Source: Cristatella mucedo
Taxonomy: Eukaryota > Bryozoa > Phylactolaemata > Cristatellidae
DNA length: 64,000 nucleotides
Direction: 5' to 3'
Assembly: GCA_009760855.2 (NCBI GenBank)
Contig: WPIO01000002.1
Coordinates: forward strand, 3,435,001-3,499,000
Shown: in pieces, positions 12,284 to 24,316 of the stretch
How positions within the stretch are numbered: the stretch's first letter is position 1
Layout of the letters: every line of letters starts with the position of its first letter
Notes under the pieces: generated by a model
Databases searched by the model: none
What the model saw: the letters and a program-made list of their open reading frames with translations, nothing else
What the model was told of the DNA's origin: nothing
Position numbers and translations under genes: made by a program

Positions 12284-12291
12284 ATTATATG
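12284..12291. repeat. 8-bp target-site duplication, right copy
   Basis: ATTATATG, identical to 9437-9444. Confidence 0.9.
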
Positions 12292-12815
12292 TATATTGAT
12301 TTTAGTTTAATTTAAATTTAGCATTCAACATTTAACGATTAAAAAATACACAAATTTATTTTAATTTAATTTTAAAAGTTTATCGTAGCGTTTATTTGAA
12401 AAAAGCTGACTGGCTTAATATACTACAGCGACGATCAACTAGGGTATCAGAGGTTCGCCAATACGGCGCAGCACTATTTCAAGTGGAATCGTAAGAAATT
12501 TGAAAATGGCCAAGGCGAGCGCACTTGCCCCGCTGCCAGTCAGCGTCTGCTCATTCAGTTTTGCTCCCTCTTCGCTCGATCGCTCTCGAGTCACCATCAC
12601 AGTAGCTCCACAGGCTTGCCGGTGCTGTGCCAATCACTGCGTTTCATTTTAACGAGGATCAAGTTGGATTAATTGACCATTGGTTGCTTGTCTTTTTTGG
12701 TTTTTTGGCTGCTCCTTGGCTATTTTATTTGCAGCCGTAAAGGACAGGACGATCAACCATAATAATAGCAATAATACTTTTTCGTTTGTAAAAGGTGTAA
12801 GAGAACTACATCTCT
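12292..12815. other. No recognisable gene
   Basis: AT-rich up to 12420, then mixed sequence. A 64-codon minus frame (12439-12633) has no motif. Confidence 0.45.
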
Positions 12816-12993
<178 letters not shown>

Positions 12994-13435
12994 CAGCAGG
13001 CACTTTTACAGCTCGCAGTAGAAGATATTCTCTAGATCCACCAGCTTTTGATAATCGTAACAACGCCAAAATCGTTGCATTCCTTTTATTCAATTTCTAA
13101 ATTTTCATCGCGGAAGGCTCAAATAGGCGGTTTCAAGATTTTCGAATAAACATAGCACGGCACAATCAACGTACCTTCAGCGTTGAGCTCTGTGGTTTCG
13201 CGGAGGCAATCTTTTGGAGGACGAGTAATTTTCGAAGATACGGCAGGAATTTCCGCGTGCGCTAAAACGATTGAGGTCGGCTCGGCGCCTCGTCAGCGAG
13301 CTCCGTCCGCCTAAAGACGAAGGAGACGCCGTCGCTGAGCCTCCGCCGTCGCCGCGCATCCTGCCGCGGCGACGGCGGACCGTTTGGTCGATCCATCTCG
13401 CGCTTAGACTCGCCGCGAAGAAGCTAATCCTCTGA
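12994..13435. other. CpG-rich patch without an assigned gene
   Basis: 13180-13430 is rich in CG and CGCCG. Frames such as 13177-13359 (-) are composition artefacts. It could be a promoter fragment. Confidence 0.35.
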
Positions 13436-13486
13436 TTAATAATAATAACAATAATAATGCACTTGATTGAAAGCCCTCAGAGAACT

Positions 13487-13569
<83 letters not shown>

Positions 13570-13570
13570 G
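13436..13570 (-). mobile_element. LINE family A 3' tail with an expanded CT tract
   Basis: AAT repeats, 'gcacttgattgaaagccc' and 'agagaacttaat' are the family A 3' end. At the position where other copies have 'ctctctctag' (for example 7313-7322) this copy has about 78 bp of pure CT, followed by 'ctctctctaggc'. The microsatellite has grown inside the element. Confidence 0.88.
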
Positions 13571-13805
13571 GCATAGTTTGCCGAACTGCAGCATCCTATC
13601 AGAGGGCTAGACTAAGCTGAGTAGTTGTTATGCCCGTTGAGGACTCCAGAATAAAGCTATCATTGAATCTTTTCCGGTATACCAAGCTCACCCAGTTGCA
13701 GTGGAGCTTAGTTCAAGCCACTCGGTACGACCGCGGATTTTCGCTTTGCCTCTCTTGTCTCCCACGCTCTGTCCTCCTGCCTCTCTGTCCACTGTTACTA
13801 GTTTA
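13571..13805. other. Spacer between two CT tracts
   Basis: A + frame from 13630 runs into the following CT tract and is not a gene. Confidence 0.4.
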
Positions 13806-14220
<415 letters not shown>

Positions 14221-14480
14221 AGTAATAATAATAGTAATAACAATAATTCACTTGATAAAACGCCCTCAGATAACTCAATCTATTTCTAGGCGCTTTACAT
14301 TTGCGGCAAAGGAAATACGATCAAGTGGTGACTGGCATCGTGCATGATAAACAACATGAATAACATGGTGAGGGGTGACATGCAGAGTCAGCATGCAAGT
14401 GTGGTGAGTGGCAGCATGCAACAGTGTCAGCACACATGAGCACATGAAGGACAAATCACAGGGACCCACAGCTCTTTTAT
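14221..14480 (-). mobile_element. L2-like LINE 3' end, family A
   Basis: AAT repeats, 'ttcacttgataaaacgccc', 'tctaggcgctttacatttg' and the untranslated 'gtgacatgcagagtcagcat' section. The copy stops before the coding part. Confidence 0.85.
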
Positions 14481-17316
14481 GTGTGCAGAGCTGATTTAAG
14501 GTCAACACCAAAAGGCAGTCTAGGCTGTTTGAAATTTGGCGATTTATCAAGTCTCTTGATGTACAGCCTATGGAGTGGGTGCAGACGGTAGTGACGATGC
14601 TCAGCCTAGAACCGACCAGGGCTGCAGAACCGCTACCACCAACTGGTTAAGCCTACTACGTCACTGGACTCGGGGGAACAAGACTAGGCGGAGTGCGCTC
14701 TACGCATTAACAGGTATTCGCTGCCTTGTACAACCAGATATGTTCACCCAATGCCCTAGGCAGGGTGCGAAGCCAGGCTACTTACTCTCGTCGCCATTTC
14801 AAGTTGGACCATGGACCGTATCGAGGCCATTGGCCAATATAATACTTTTAGCTGGATGCGTGAAGACTTTCTTGTATAACCACTTTAAAGTCTGTTCGGC
14901 TGTGGAACAGGCACACGACTTCTCAGAATAGTAGCGCATACTCTAATACTACAATAGGCAGGACAGAAATACGATATTCAACACTAGCGAGCCTGAATCT
15001 GTTAGGATCGCAGCATCTGTAGCGTAGCATCGTTAATTAGAAAGCATGCGGTATTGAGAGGTGTCGGGGGATCGTTGCGGCATCGAGTTTTCACGGCACC
15101 AACAGCGACGGCATGTATAAATGCTAGGAGTTTTCCTGTATAACTTTATAACTGCTAGGAGTTTTCCTGTATAACTGCTGGGAGTTTTCCTTCGCTGAGC
15201 GCTGAGAGGTTCTGCTACAGCTTTGGCCTTTGATTCTTGGCTTGCTCCATTCAACACTGCAGACTCTTCGAGCTGGGTGCTCCATGAATTCGTTTTGCTT
15301 TACTCGTTTATCCACTCACCTGTCGTTGGAGGAGACCAGTGGCCGAATGGCAGTTCTTGGCTCTATTCCTATCCCACTGGCGAGGTAGTCGCCCTATCGC
15401 TAATCGCACGCTGAATTCATCTCAGACACCGAGGGTAGCAAAATTGGAAATGCCATATCTTGTACAATGACACAGCAGGTTATCATGAGATGCAATTCAC
15501 TTGGTCTAATATCATACTTTGACGCCACCGGCCGTGTTAATCATCGAGGAATTATTATACAAACTGAGACTTGCTTGAATAAAGACGTACCCATGCGTCA
15601 CTCGTTTATCCTCAGTCACTTTAAGGAGGAAAGCGATTGGCAAGTCCAAATAAAGGAGGGGTGTAACACGAATGTACACGCCTTTGGCCAAAATAGCTTT
15701 CTGCAAAAACCTCAATTGCTTTGATCTTAATACATGCTGGCTCTCGCAAATGCAATTGTGCTTGCTGCAGATAGGTTGCATTGAATGGTATCCGGTCCGG
15801 ATAAGAGGTCACAATAACAAAACGATTCTCATAGAATCGCAGACAACAAGTCATATAAAAACCAATAGCAGCACTTACTTTTTATCCTCCATAAACTGTA
15901 GAGCAGTCTGCCACTTCAATGAAGAAATAGCAGCCTGCAATCGTGAAAGTCATTATAGGCTGCTGCTGCAGAACCACCTACTTTTTTTAAGCCGCCTCCT
16001 AGAGCTTCAAATGCACGCGTGTGCTTTTTGCCTCGTCTTATATTCTAAATGTACATGTGTATTGTTTGCTCATTTTTATTCTTTCATAGTTATTTCCATC
16101 ATGACCTCCTATTGCATAAAGCAGTACCAAAAACTTCATAACGCCCATAACATTTCTGGATAAGTTTAAGTTTAAAAACTATTAATAGTAATTGACAAAA
16201 AAAAGAATTATGCCGCTTGCAGTTTTGCACAGACTCTGCAGCGTGGTAGTTATGTTATGACAGGGGACCTCCAGCTTTAAGAATGTCAGCGATGAAGCAT
16301 ATTTTTCAGGCCTCCTGCTATCTAAGCTGCCTTCAAATTTTCTCAAATGCATCTTAATATCTCTCCCTGCCATCTGTGAAGCTGTTTATATTTCTCTCTA
16401 CATTATTTCATCAATTGTTTCATCACTTGCCAATGTTGTACATCACAGTTTTGATGATAGTTTTTCTGGCCAAGTTATGAAGACGCAGTTATAGCCAAGA
16501 ACTTTAAGTCACTTGTGGTATGAAATCTATTTTTTCTAACAGCCGCCAACGCATAAATCTGAGAGCACTTGCACTTGCTAACCACCGCTTGTACCGCTCG
16601 GCCTGAGACATGACGCTCCGTAGTTACTGTCGCGTGTGCAGCAAATACATACATTCTAGCTTCCTGACACTCATATCTTTTACAGTCAGAAGGCCAGGCA
16701 GAGTTCGCCTAAATGTATTACCTGGGTGCTGTTAACCCACTTCAATGAACATACTTTTCTCTTAGATATAGTAGTTCGTATGCTGGCAGGCATTAAGCGC
16801 ATAGCTAACAGCTGAGTCTTGTGTATCGTGTTCTGCAAAACCGTTTGGATTTATTTCCCCACAGTCGAATGCGTCAGGCTGTCTTATTCGACTAGTAACC
16901 CCCATTTATACATCGAATTTTGTGAATGCTCAAAAGGGGTACAGAAGATGTGATCTCCAATCTCGATAACTTCACTATGCTAGGCTGACGGTATCCGTGT
17001 TGGTACGAGTCGTCTGTGATTGCAGAGATTGCGATCAAGGCAGCACTTTGAAGGAAATAGCGTGAGACAGCCAATGTCATTAGTGGCCTGAAAGCAATTT
17101 GCTATTTATGGCTTGATGATGAACATTTGTTTGCTCTGAGCCCCTTTATCCTGTGATATCATTGCAAAAGAGGTTTTCCGACTACGGCTAGCTACAGTAT
17201 GTCTTTCTCTCATGCAAGATGCAGTAAGTATTGGATTAGGTCTCACTCTCATGGGCAGGAATTCGAAAGTGGATGGCGAAATACTCGAGAAGCTCAGCTA
17301 GATGTCAGTACAGCTA

Positions 17317-17317
<1 letters not shown>
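14481..17317. other. Long stretch without an assigned gene
   Basis: Frames at 14575-14931 (+), 15467-15724 (+) and 15672-16163 (+, 163 codons) were inspected. None has a motif, signal peptide or convincing splice context. AT content rises after 15900. Confidence 0.4.
15118..15192. repeat. Short tandem repeat, about 2.5-3 units
   Basis: The segment 'gctaggagttttcctgtata' recurs at 15122, 15153 and, with one change, 15178 ('gctgggagttttcct'). This is a local minisatellite with units of about 25-31 bp. Confidence 0.7.
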
Positions 17318-17347
<30 letters not shown>

Positions 17348-17415
17348 GCACTTTATAAAGCGCCCTCAGAGAACTCAATCTCTTTCTAGGCGCTTTTCAT
17401 TTGCTGCAATAATTT
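17318..17415 (-). mobile_element. LINE family A 3' tail
   Basis: An AAT array (17319-17346) and the conserved tail up to 'catttgctgcaa'. It is then interrupted by family B sequence, so one LINE end lies against another. Confidence 0.85.
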
Positions 17416-18155
17416 AATGTAATGTATCTCCGTCTGTAACTCCACAAAGTCATAAAGACCATGTGGGTGTTACCCAGGAGAGTTTTATATAGCGCACTCA
17501 CAGCCTGAGCGGATTTCGGTATGCATTCGGTAGCCAACGGACTTCGTCTCACGCAACAAAGTGAAAGTTGGAAGCATAGCAGAGTCAGGAGAGCAGTAGC
17601 AGCTCAGGACCGCAGAAACGGATGAGCCATAGTCGGCAGCAGGAGAGTAGTTGTCGTTGCGTAAGAATTTTGGAAGCGAGTTCCACAGTCTAGGACCTGC
17701 AGAGCGAAAGCTTCTGTCGCCAACGGTCTTTAAGCGGAGGAATAGGACAGCTAATTTATTGTCCACACAAGACCGGAGGGCGCGAACAGGCTGAAACCGA
17801 TGCAGCAGTTCAGCTAGGTACGAAGGAGCCAAGCCGTCGCGGGCCTTGTGGGTCGGCATAAGAACTTTGCTCTGTATCCGTTGCTCAACCGGGATCCATC
17901 ATAGCTCTTTTAGCAAAGGAGACACGTGCTCAAACCGCTGGGACTTGAAGACTAACCTTGCAGCCACATTCATTGTCCGCTGCAGTGGCATAATAGCTTT
18001 CTTTGGCAGCCCAGCCAAAAGGGAATTACAATAATCAAGCCGAGACAGAACTAAGGAGCTAGTTAAATTCTTTACAAGCTACTGTGTGAGACAGCTCCTA
18101 ATCTTGAATAGGGATCGGATCTGATGGCTAGCTGTAGAAGTAGACTTCTGAATGA
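17416..18155 (-). mobile_element. L2-like LINE 3' fragment, family B
   Basis: The minus frame 17485-17859 reads as the C-terminus of the LINE ORF (HKARDGLAPSYLAELLHRFQ, DRSFRSAGPRLWNSLP). The 3' end is 'taactccacaaagtcataaa'. It aligns with 50125-50830 over its length, with a frameshift near 17860. Confidence 0.85.
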
Positions 18156-18290
18156 AGCAACATGGTTGGGGGGACATGCACAGGGTCAGCATGCAAATGT
18201 GGTTAGTGGCAGCATGCACAGTGTCAGCACGCATAAGCACATGAAGGACGAATCACAGGGACCCACTAAATAGGTGTGAAAAACGATAAC
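18156..18290 (-). mobile_element. LINE family A 3' untranslated fragment
   Basis: 'acatgcacagggtcagcatg' and 'aggacgaatcacagggaccc' match the untranslated part of family A at 33555-33650. No tail and no coding part are present. Confidence 0.8.
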
Positions 18291-19356
18291 TTTCAAAGCC
18301 TGGGTGTTGGCCTTTAAAGGCAGGCGTGAGGAGGCCTCTCCATTGCATCCGTTACATCGTACGAAATGCAGTCCAAAGGAAAGATTTGATTTATCCTCAC
18401 ATCTGCCTAGGGTTCAATGCTCAAGTTCAATCTCGCTTCATACTGTCGGTTGGTTGTCGGCCATTTGCTTCCGTACCACGACTTTTTTAAATTCCATACC
18501 TTTTCGCTCTTCAAGCCACTTCCGAGTGGGATAAATTTGAGAGATTCAACAAGAGCTTCTAGCTTTAACTAATCCACGCAAAAATCCACGATAATCCTCT
18601 GACGATGCATTTGAATCTAATGCCGACACTTGAGCAAACAAATTTTGCAATGTGTCAATGCATCCCGCACATATTTCGACTGCCATTTCTGTTGAACCGG
18701 CGAGACTTTTACTTGAAGATTAGCCGCAAACTAATTAGTCAGCTGTAGAAGTGAGTTCCGTTACCTGACGCGATCGCTCTCTATAGATAGGCTCTTGCAG
18801 AATGGATTGGTAGGCCAACACTCTCAGCTACTGCGATGCGCACGACAATCGAAAGAAATGTCCAGTAGTGTGTGTGTGTGTCTGTATTTTAAGGACGAGA
18901 GGGAAACATACGCTACAGAATAGGCTCTGACAGAGCTCCGGTGGGGAAAATGCACCAAGTCATTTGTCTCCGAATGTGAATCGGTGGCAGTTGGCTCAGC
19001 CCGGGATGCAGGCACTGTGAGCCAGGCAAGACATGAGAGAGATAAGCGTGATGAGAGTGATGGCGAAGCAGTTTTGGCCCACACAGAGCTCTTAATGCTG
19101 AGGTTCCGCACTATGATGCTGCCGCTCATCTCAGCTGCATTACTATATTTAGCCTTCTACCGCTTGACTTAGTGCTAATTGTAGTAGACAACGGTTGTCT
19201 CTGCTTCTGCTTTCTTGAGTCATCCTCCTTTTTCCTGTGCTTAGCGCTATGGCAGGATCCGCTCTGGAGGCCTCGAACTGGTAGCGGCAAAGATGCTGAA
19301 TCGCTTCGATTTTAGTGTGCATATAAAAAAATAAATAAAACGCGGAAGCCACAGCT
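18291..19356. other. No assigned gene
   Basis: Frames at 18304-18534 and 18824-19129 lack motifs. A short GT run lies at 18867-18881. Confidence 0.4.
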
Positions 19357-19413
19357 GGCCAGATTTTTTTCAAGTACTTGAAATACTTGGCTGTACTTGA
19401 AAAAAATCTGGCC
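19357..19413. repeat. Perfect inverted repeat (21-bp arms, 15-bp loop)
   Basis: The left arm (19357-19377) starts GGCCAGATTT. The right arm (19393-19413) is its exact reverse complement. The arms extend outward by about 8 more bases with two mismatches (CCACAGCT against CCGCAGCC). Transcribed RNA would form a strong hairpin. Confidence 0.9.
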
Positions 19414-19737
19414 GGCTGCGGATCACGCTGCTAATCGAAGCCGATTCTCGCGATGCCCGAGCAAGATTGCATAAGAACGTCCTTGGCCCCAAGGCCCCCA
19501 GAACTTAAGGACGTACACGAGTGCAAATTCATTGCCAGATATAGGCTTAGTCATGAGAAGGCCAAGGAGTAACCAGATCTTGATCTTTTATGCGTCCTAC
19601 CCCAGGGGTAGGGTGCTCGCTTTATTTGTGCAATACCTGCGGGAAGGCGCTCGCCCTTAACGTTCACGGTAGCAGATTCAAGCCATGTGACATGTAAATA
19701 AAACACCAGGATAGAGATTATATTCTCGTAGAGCGCT
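19414..19737. other. No assigned feature
   Basis: Spacer between the hairpin and the AT/GT repeat. Confidence 0.4.
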
Positions 19738-19738
19738 A

Positions 19739-19825
<87 letters not shown>

Positions 19826-19829
19826 TAGC
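19738..19829. repeat. Compound (AT)n(GT)n microsatellite
   Basis: About 16 bp of AT followed by about 72 bp of GT, with one late interruption. Alternating purine/pyrimidine DNA of this kind can adopt Z-form. Confidence 0.95.
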
Positions 19830-20025
19830 TGCCAAGGTTCATCTGCCACTATTATAAATGAGGTGGCTGCTGAGTCGCCGACTGGGTCGGTCCTAACGAG
19901 GGCCATTTCCCGCTGGCTTCTCCTTTCCTACACGTTGTCGTACGTAGAGGCGAACGAATGCGCGTGCTCTTTCAATTTCTTGCGTCCCTCCGTACCTGAG
20001 CACTCGCGCTGTTTGATCTGACTCG

Positions 20026-20369
<344 letters not shown>

Positions 20370-21364
20370 CCGTATGCGTCACGTCCTGGGGTTCGCTGCG
20401 CTTTGAGCGAGTTGCCGCCGGACTGGAGTGATGGGTGCGTTTGTACGAGTCTAGTGTGTAGATAAACAGAAGGAGATCGGCTCCTTTAGAAAGTACTCGA
20501 GTTGGTTGCCAGGTGACAAGTTGTCGAAGGTAACAGATCAGTGCGTGTCGCTCACTCGCTCTCCCGCAAGCCGATCTGCTCGCCGGTGGGCTGGGGGGAC
20601 GCTGGTACCCGCAAGGTCATTTCCTTCAGGAATGCTGCCGAAGCCTGCCGCGGCGAATCCTTCCTCAATATTGACCTGTCGTGCGGGCGAAGGGAATTCG
20701 TCGGGCTCCTAAGTCGAGTAATCACTAGCTAATCTGCAATCCTCCGGTGCTAGCTGAGTAGTTACGCGAAGGCACTCCTTCTGGCCGCTTCTCATGATGC
20801 TCACGTTTAGCTTTCGGGAGTAGCTTATGGAATACTAAGAATTCTTGTCCACTGAATTAGGGCCGAGAATCAAAACAGCGCTTCGAAATCGATAGAATTG
20901 TTATTTTTAGCCTCTCTCGTTGAACCTCTAGCTCACTGGCGCTACGAGTGCTCAATTTTTCGTAGGTTAGAGTTTGAGACATTAGCTTTTTAGGCAGCGA
21001 ACATATTTCTTTAGGGGGCTACAGGGGTAGTTCTTCTTTTGAGCATGCTGATGATAGCTTCCGGGTGGCTCGCCTGCTGAGCGAAGCAGCAGGCCGCGTC
21101 AAAAATGAGGTATGCAGCTTTTTTGAGTGCTAAAAAGCTCTTACGGGCGGTGCGCTCAACTAGCACAGCTTGATGGCGTGCTCTCGAAAGAAGTAATTCA
21201 TTCGCTCTTTGCACTGGCTAAGTAGAAACTAGCTTAGAGGTGCGCGCCTTCAGCACGCTGCTTCAGGCACTTCAAACGAGGCTCTATAGGAAGCTGACGA
21301 GCCTTTTGGACTTCGTATCTAAGCTGATCCTCGTGACGCTACGTGCTGATTTGGCCAAGCGAAG
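20370..21364. other. No assigned gene
   Basis: Mixed composition. Frames at 20506-20732 (+) and 21011-21214 (-) show no motif. Confidence 0.4.
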
Positions 21365-21505
21365 GTGTTCGCTTCGACCAAGGTCAAGGTGAATGTATTT
21401 AATGATAGAGGTCGTGGGCTAGAGCCCCGTGGCATATGTGAAGAGCCTGAATAGAGATGAGTTTTCTTAGGATACTACACAAATGACTTATATTATTATA
21501 GGCGG
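21365..21505 (+). mobile_element. SINE-1 copy
   Basis: A tRNA-like head with 'ggtcgtgggctagagcccc' (B-box region) is followed by 'gaagagcctgaatagagatg', 'ttttcttagg' and an ATT end. The hairpin arms are partly decayed. Confidence 0.75.
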
Positions 21506-22440
21506 AAGTCGAGGAGCATTCAGCGAGACAAGGGCCCCAGCTCTAAGTTGGCCTAATTGAAATAAACTAAAGCTTTCTAGAGCCCTACGGCTAATTATAA
21601 ATTTATGTAAATATATATGCATATATTTTATTTTTTAAATTAGTTTTGCGATTTTGAAAGCAGACGCGACCTACCGATGCTAGAAAGTCACCTGGGGGGA
21701 TGCAAACATTCAGCCATGTTGCTTCCGTTTGTTCCGGTCTGATGTTGTGGTGCGGACGAGTAAGCAATGCCCTGTTCGGGAAGATGCAAAAAACTTCATT
21801 GTGTGTGACGACAACCACGGCTTCAAGTTAGCGATAGTTAATTTACATAAAGGCTTCTCGATGACACTGTTGGTTCAGCAAAAAAATAATAATAACTATT
21901 TCACAAACGTGGAGTATTTACAATAAACCGTCAATTTACCATATCTCCGGCACGCAACCGTCAAGCTAATTTCAAGTTAAATTTGAAGAGCACTTGAAAG
22001 AGATATGGCGCATCTTCAGTCGGCTTTACAAGCCACAAAGACAGAAATTACTCTGCACAGTACACGACGCGAAACTCCCGGTGTGATTTCCGGTCACGCT
22101 CAATGTCTCGGTGTGGCCTACCTTTAAAAAAGGCTCCCGGCTATCAGGCCGGCTCGATTCTTGCGAGCGCCGGCTCCGCCCCCGCACGGTCTTCTCTAGC
22201 CACTCCTTCAGCCCCGCTGAAAGAAACTAACGCGACGAAAGTCACATCGGGTGCCGAATCTCGCTGTAGGCATTTAAAACCCAAGTCGGGCGTTCAAAAG
22301 TCGGTAGCTACCGGGCGACCTCCTACACTGACTGTCGGTTGTCACGACGGACGGCGTAGGACGCCGAGGCCTCAGCCTCCTTTGACTGCGTTCGCAGGTC
22401 CGTCCGCCCGAGCCGCTCGCAGCTCGCAGCGACTAGTAGC
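21506..22440. other. Upstream flank of the Scratch locus
   Basis: AT-rich to about 22000, then GC content rises sharply. The 150-codon + frame at 22103-22555 is Pro/Arg/Leu-rich and looks like a composition artefact. Confidence 0.35.
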
Positions 22441-23518
22441 CGAGCCACGCCCAGCCAATTTCCGTCGCCCGCCGCCGCCGCTGCTACTGCTGCTGCTGCG
22501 ACAGAGGCGGCGGCGACGTCAAGGTCGCCGGGCTGGCGCAGCTAGCCAGCTCTGAGGCATGCGGACGCACATCCTACGCGCGAGCACCGACCCTGGAGCG
22601 CGCCCATTGTCGCGCGCCCGCAGCCGCCGCACCCCGCCGTCGCGGCGGTCGCCGAGACGAGCGCGGTTTCGGGCCTGCACGCCACACACAGTCGTCGCTC
22701 GCCCGCCCGCCCGCCCGCCCGTAGGCCCGCCCGCCCAGTCGTTTAGCGTCGTCGCTGCGAGGCGCTCAGTCTGTCGAGCTCCGCCGTGCGTAGCCAGCGC
22801 CGTCCGGTCCTCGCTCGCCGCGAAGCGGCGGCCGTTTGGGTCGAGCCACACGAGTCGCCGCGGCGATCCGCCGTCGGCGCTGCCTATTTTGCGGGCGCCG
22901 CCGCTCACAAAGACGGTCGCAAAGAGGCCTAATTCGATGAGCCCACGCGTCGCAGGACAACAGGTGTGTGCAGACATCTGCCTCCGCACGCGCCCATTAT
23001 AAAGGCGAATAATAGACGGAGGGCCCACTCGACGCGCGCGCGTGCGACCTTCTGCATCGCCGCGTGCGCCGGCAGCCAGCGCTATTGGTCCGAGTCGCCT
23101 CAGCTGTCCAATCGCCGGTGAGCGTCGGCTGCCGCTGGGTGCCCGGCCCGCCATCATGCGGTAGGAGAGTTGGGGAGGCGGGCTGCTACACCGATAAAAA
23201 GCCGCGACCATTTCCTGCCGGTTCGTCGCCACCGCCACCGTTGCTCGAAACGCCCCCGCTCGGACTGCGCGACAGCCGCCGCTAGGAGAGCTCGCTCTAG
23301 GAGAGCCAAGCCAATCGGAATTGAGTTGCGGCGTGGGCGTGTCGATCGGCGCAGTGGCTCCATACTAAAGCCTTATCGATTGGTCATGACGACCGGGTGC
23401 TTACCTTAAGAACGATCGGGTGGCGACGCTCTGCCGGGGCGCAAGCCACAGGTATCTGCCGAAGCGCGGCGTCCCCTGTTGCTCAGGCCGAGCAGCGCCG
23501 CTGTCGGCCTCAGCAGCC
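22441..23518 (+). promoter_or_regulatory. CpG-rich promoter and 5' leader block of the Scratch-like gene
   Basis: CG dinucleotides are dense throughout, unlike the rest of the window. The overlapping long frames on both strands here (for example 239 codons, 22519-23238 -) follow from the lack of AT-rich stop codons. The position directly upstream of the Scratch start codon suggests the promoter and leader. Confidence 0.55.
22998..23003 (+). promoter_or_regulatory. Candidate TATA box
   Basis: TATAAA within 'cccattataaaggcg', about 520 bp upstream of the Scratch ATG. It is one of the few AT-rich hexamers in the block. If it is used, transcription would start near 23030. A second weaker candidate is GATAAAAA near 23190. 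Confidence 0.3.
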
Positions 23519-23675
23519 ATGCCCAAGTCGTTTCTGGTCAAGAAGCTGAGCCGCTCGGCGCCTTCGCGGCACTTCGCGGGGCGCTCGAGCCGGGAGGCCT
23601 TCGGAGGCGAGAGGACAGTGCGGGACTACCGACACCCGACCGACGATGATGGCTCTGAAGACGCGCACGATGGCC
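23519..23675 (+). CDS. scrt: Scratch-like repressor, exon 1 (SNAG domain)
   Basis: The start codon opens MPKSFLVKKLSRSAPSRHF. MP(R/K)SFLVKK is the SNAG repression domain at the extreme N-terminus of Snail, Scratch and Gfi proteins, which recruits LSD1/CoREST-type corepressors. This fixes the start, since SNAG must be N-terminal. The exon ends GATGGCC|GTAAGT (good donor, phase 1) after an acidic stretch (TDDDGSEDAHD). Exon 2 starts in the matching phase. The predicted protein is about 323 residues, in the usual size range for Scratch. Upstream in-frame codons exist back to 23420 but would bury the SNAG domain. Confidence 0.9.
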
Positions 23676-24316
23676 GTAAGTCGCGCCCGCCGCCGCCGCC
23701 GCTGGCTGAGCCGCTTCTCCGCGCGCCCGCCGATGCGCGCGCGGCCGGTCTCAACCGGAGCTCGCCGAACCCGCACGCGCGGCGCGACCAACCACCCACC
23801 GCCCCCTGCCCGCCAGCCCCCTGTCCGGCATGAGCGCTAACTCGCTGCCGCCCGTCGGACTAGCGGCTCGAGCCGCGGTCGCAGCCTGCGAGCGGAGACG
23901 GAGCGAGCGAGCGTCGATGCGCTGCTGGCGCCGCTGCGCTCGCGTCGCTCCAAAGGAGGCAGGTGGCCGCATCGAGCGGAGGAGGCGGCGGCGGCCACCT
24001 GCCTCCTCGGCTCGTCCGACCGCGCCGGGTGACTCCGGGCGCCTCCCCTCCTCCCGCCATCTTTACCGCGCCCGGCTAGTCGAGCCACCGGCTGAATTCG
24101 CCTCGGTCGCGGTGCGACCCCGCCTGGTGACAGTGATTTCCCAAAATGGCCGAGCGGCCAAAGTTGGCTGCGTCGAGCACACGTCTGCAGCAGCTGCTGC
24201 TGCTGCGGCGGCGGCGGCCACTTGTAGAGCGGGGGCTCCATCGATTTTTCGTGAGCCCGGAATGCGCGAGCTCATCGTGGTGCGCCATTAAACGGGTCCG
24301 ACCGCTTTGTTTGCAG
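23676..24316 (+). other. Scratch-like gene intron
   Basis: A 641-bp GC-rich intron with GTAAGT donor and CAG acceptor. It contains a GCT/GCG triplet run near 24186-24220, which gives alanine-rich false frames on both strands. Confidence 0.85.

Noticed and set aside
22519-23238. 239-codon minus-strand frame near the Scratch gene
   Set aside because: It lies in a CpG-rich block where stop codons are rare on all frames. The composition is Arg/Ala/Pro-rich and there is no motif; it overlaps the Scratch promoter block.
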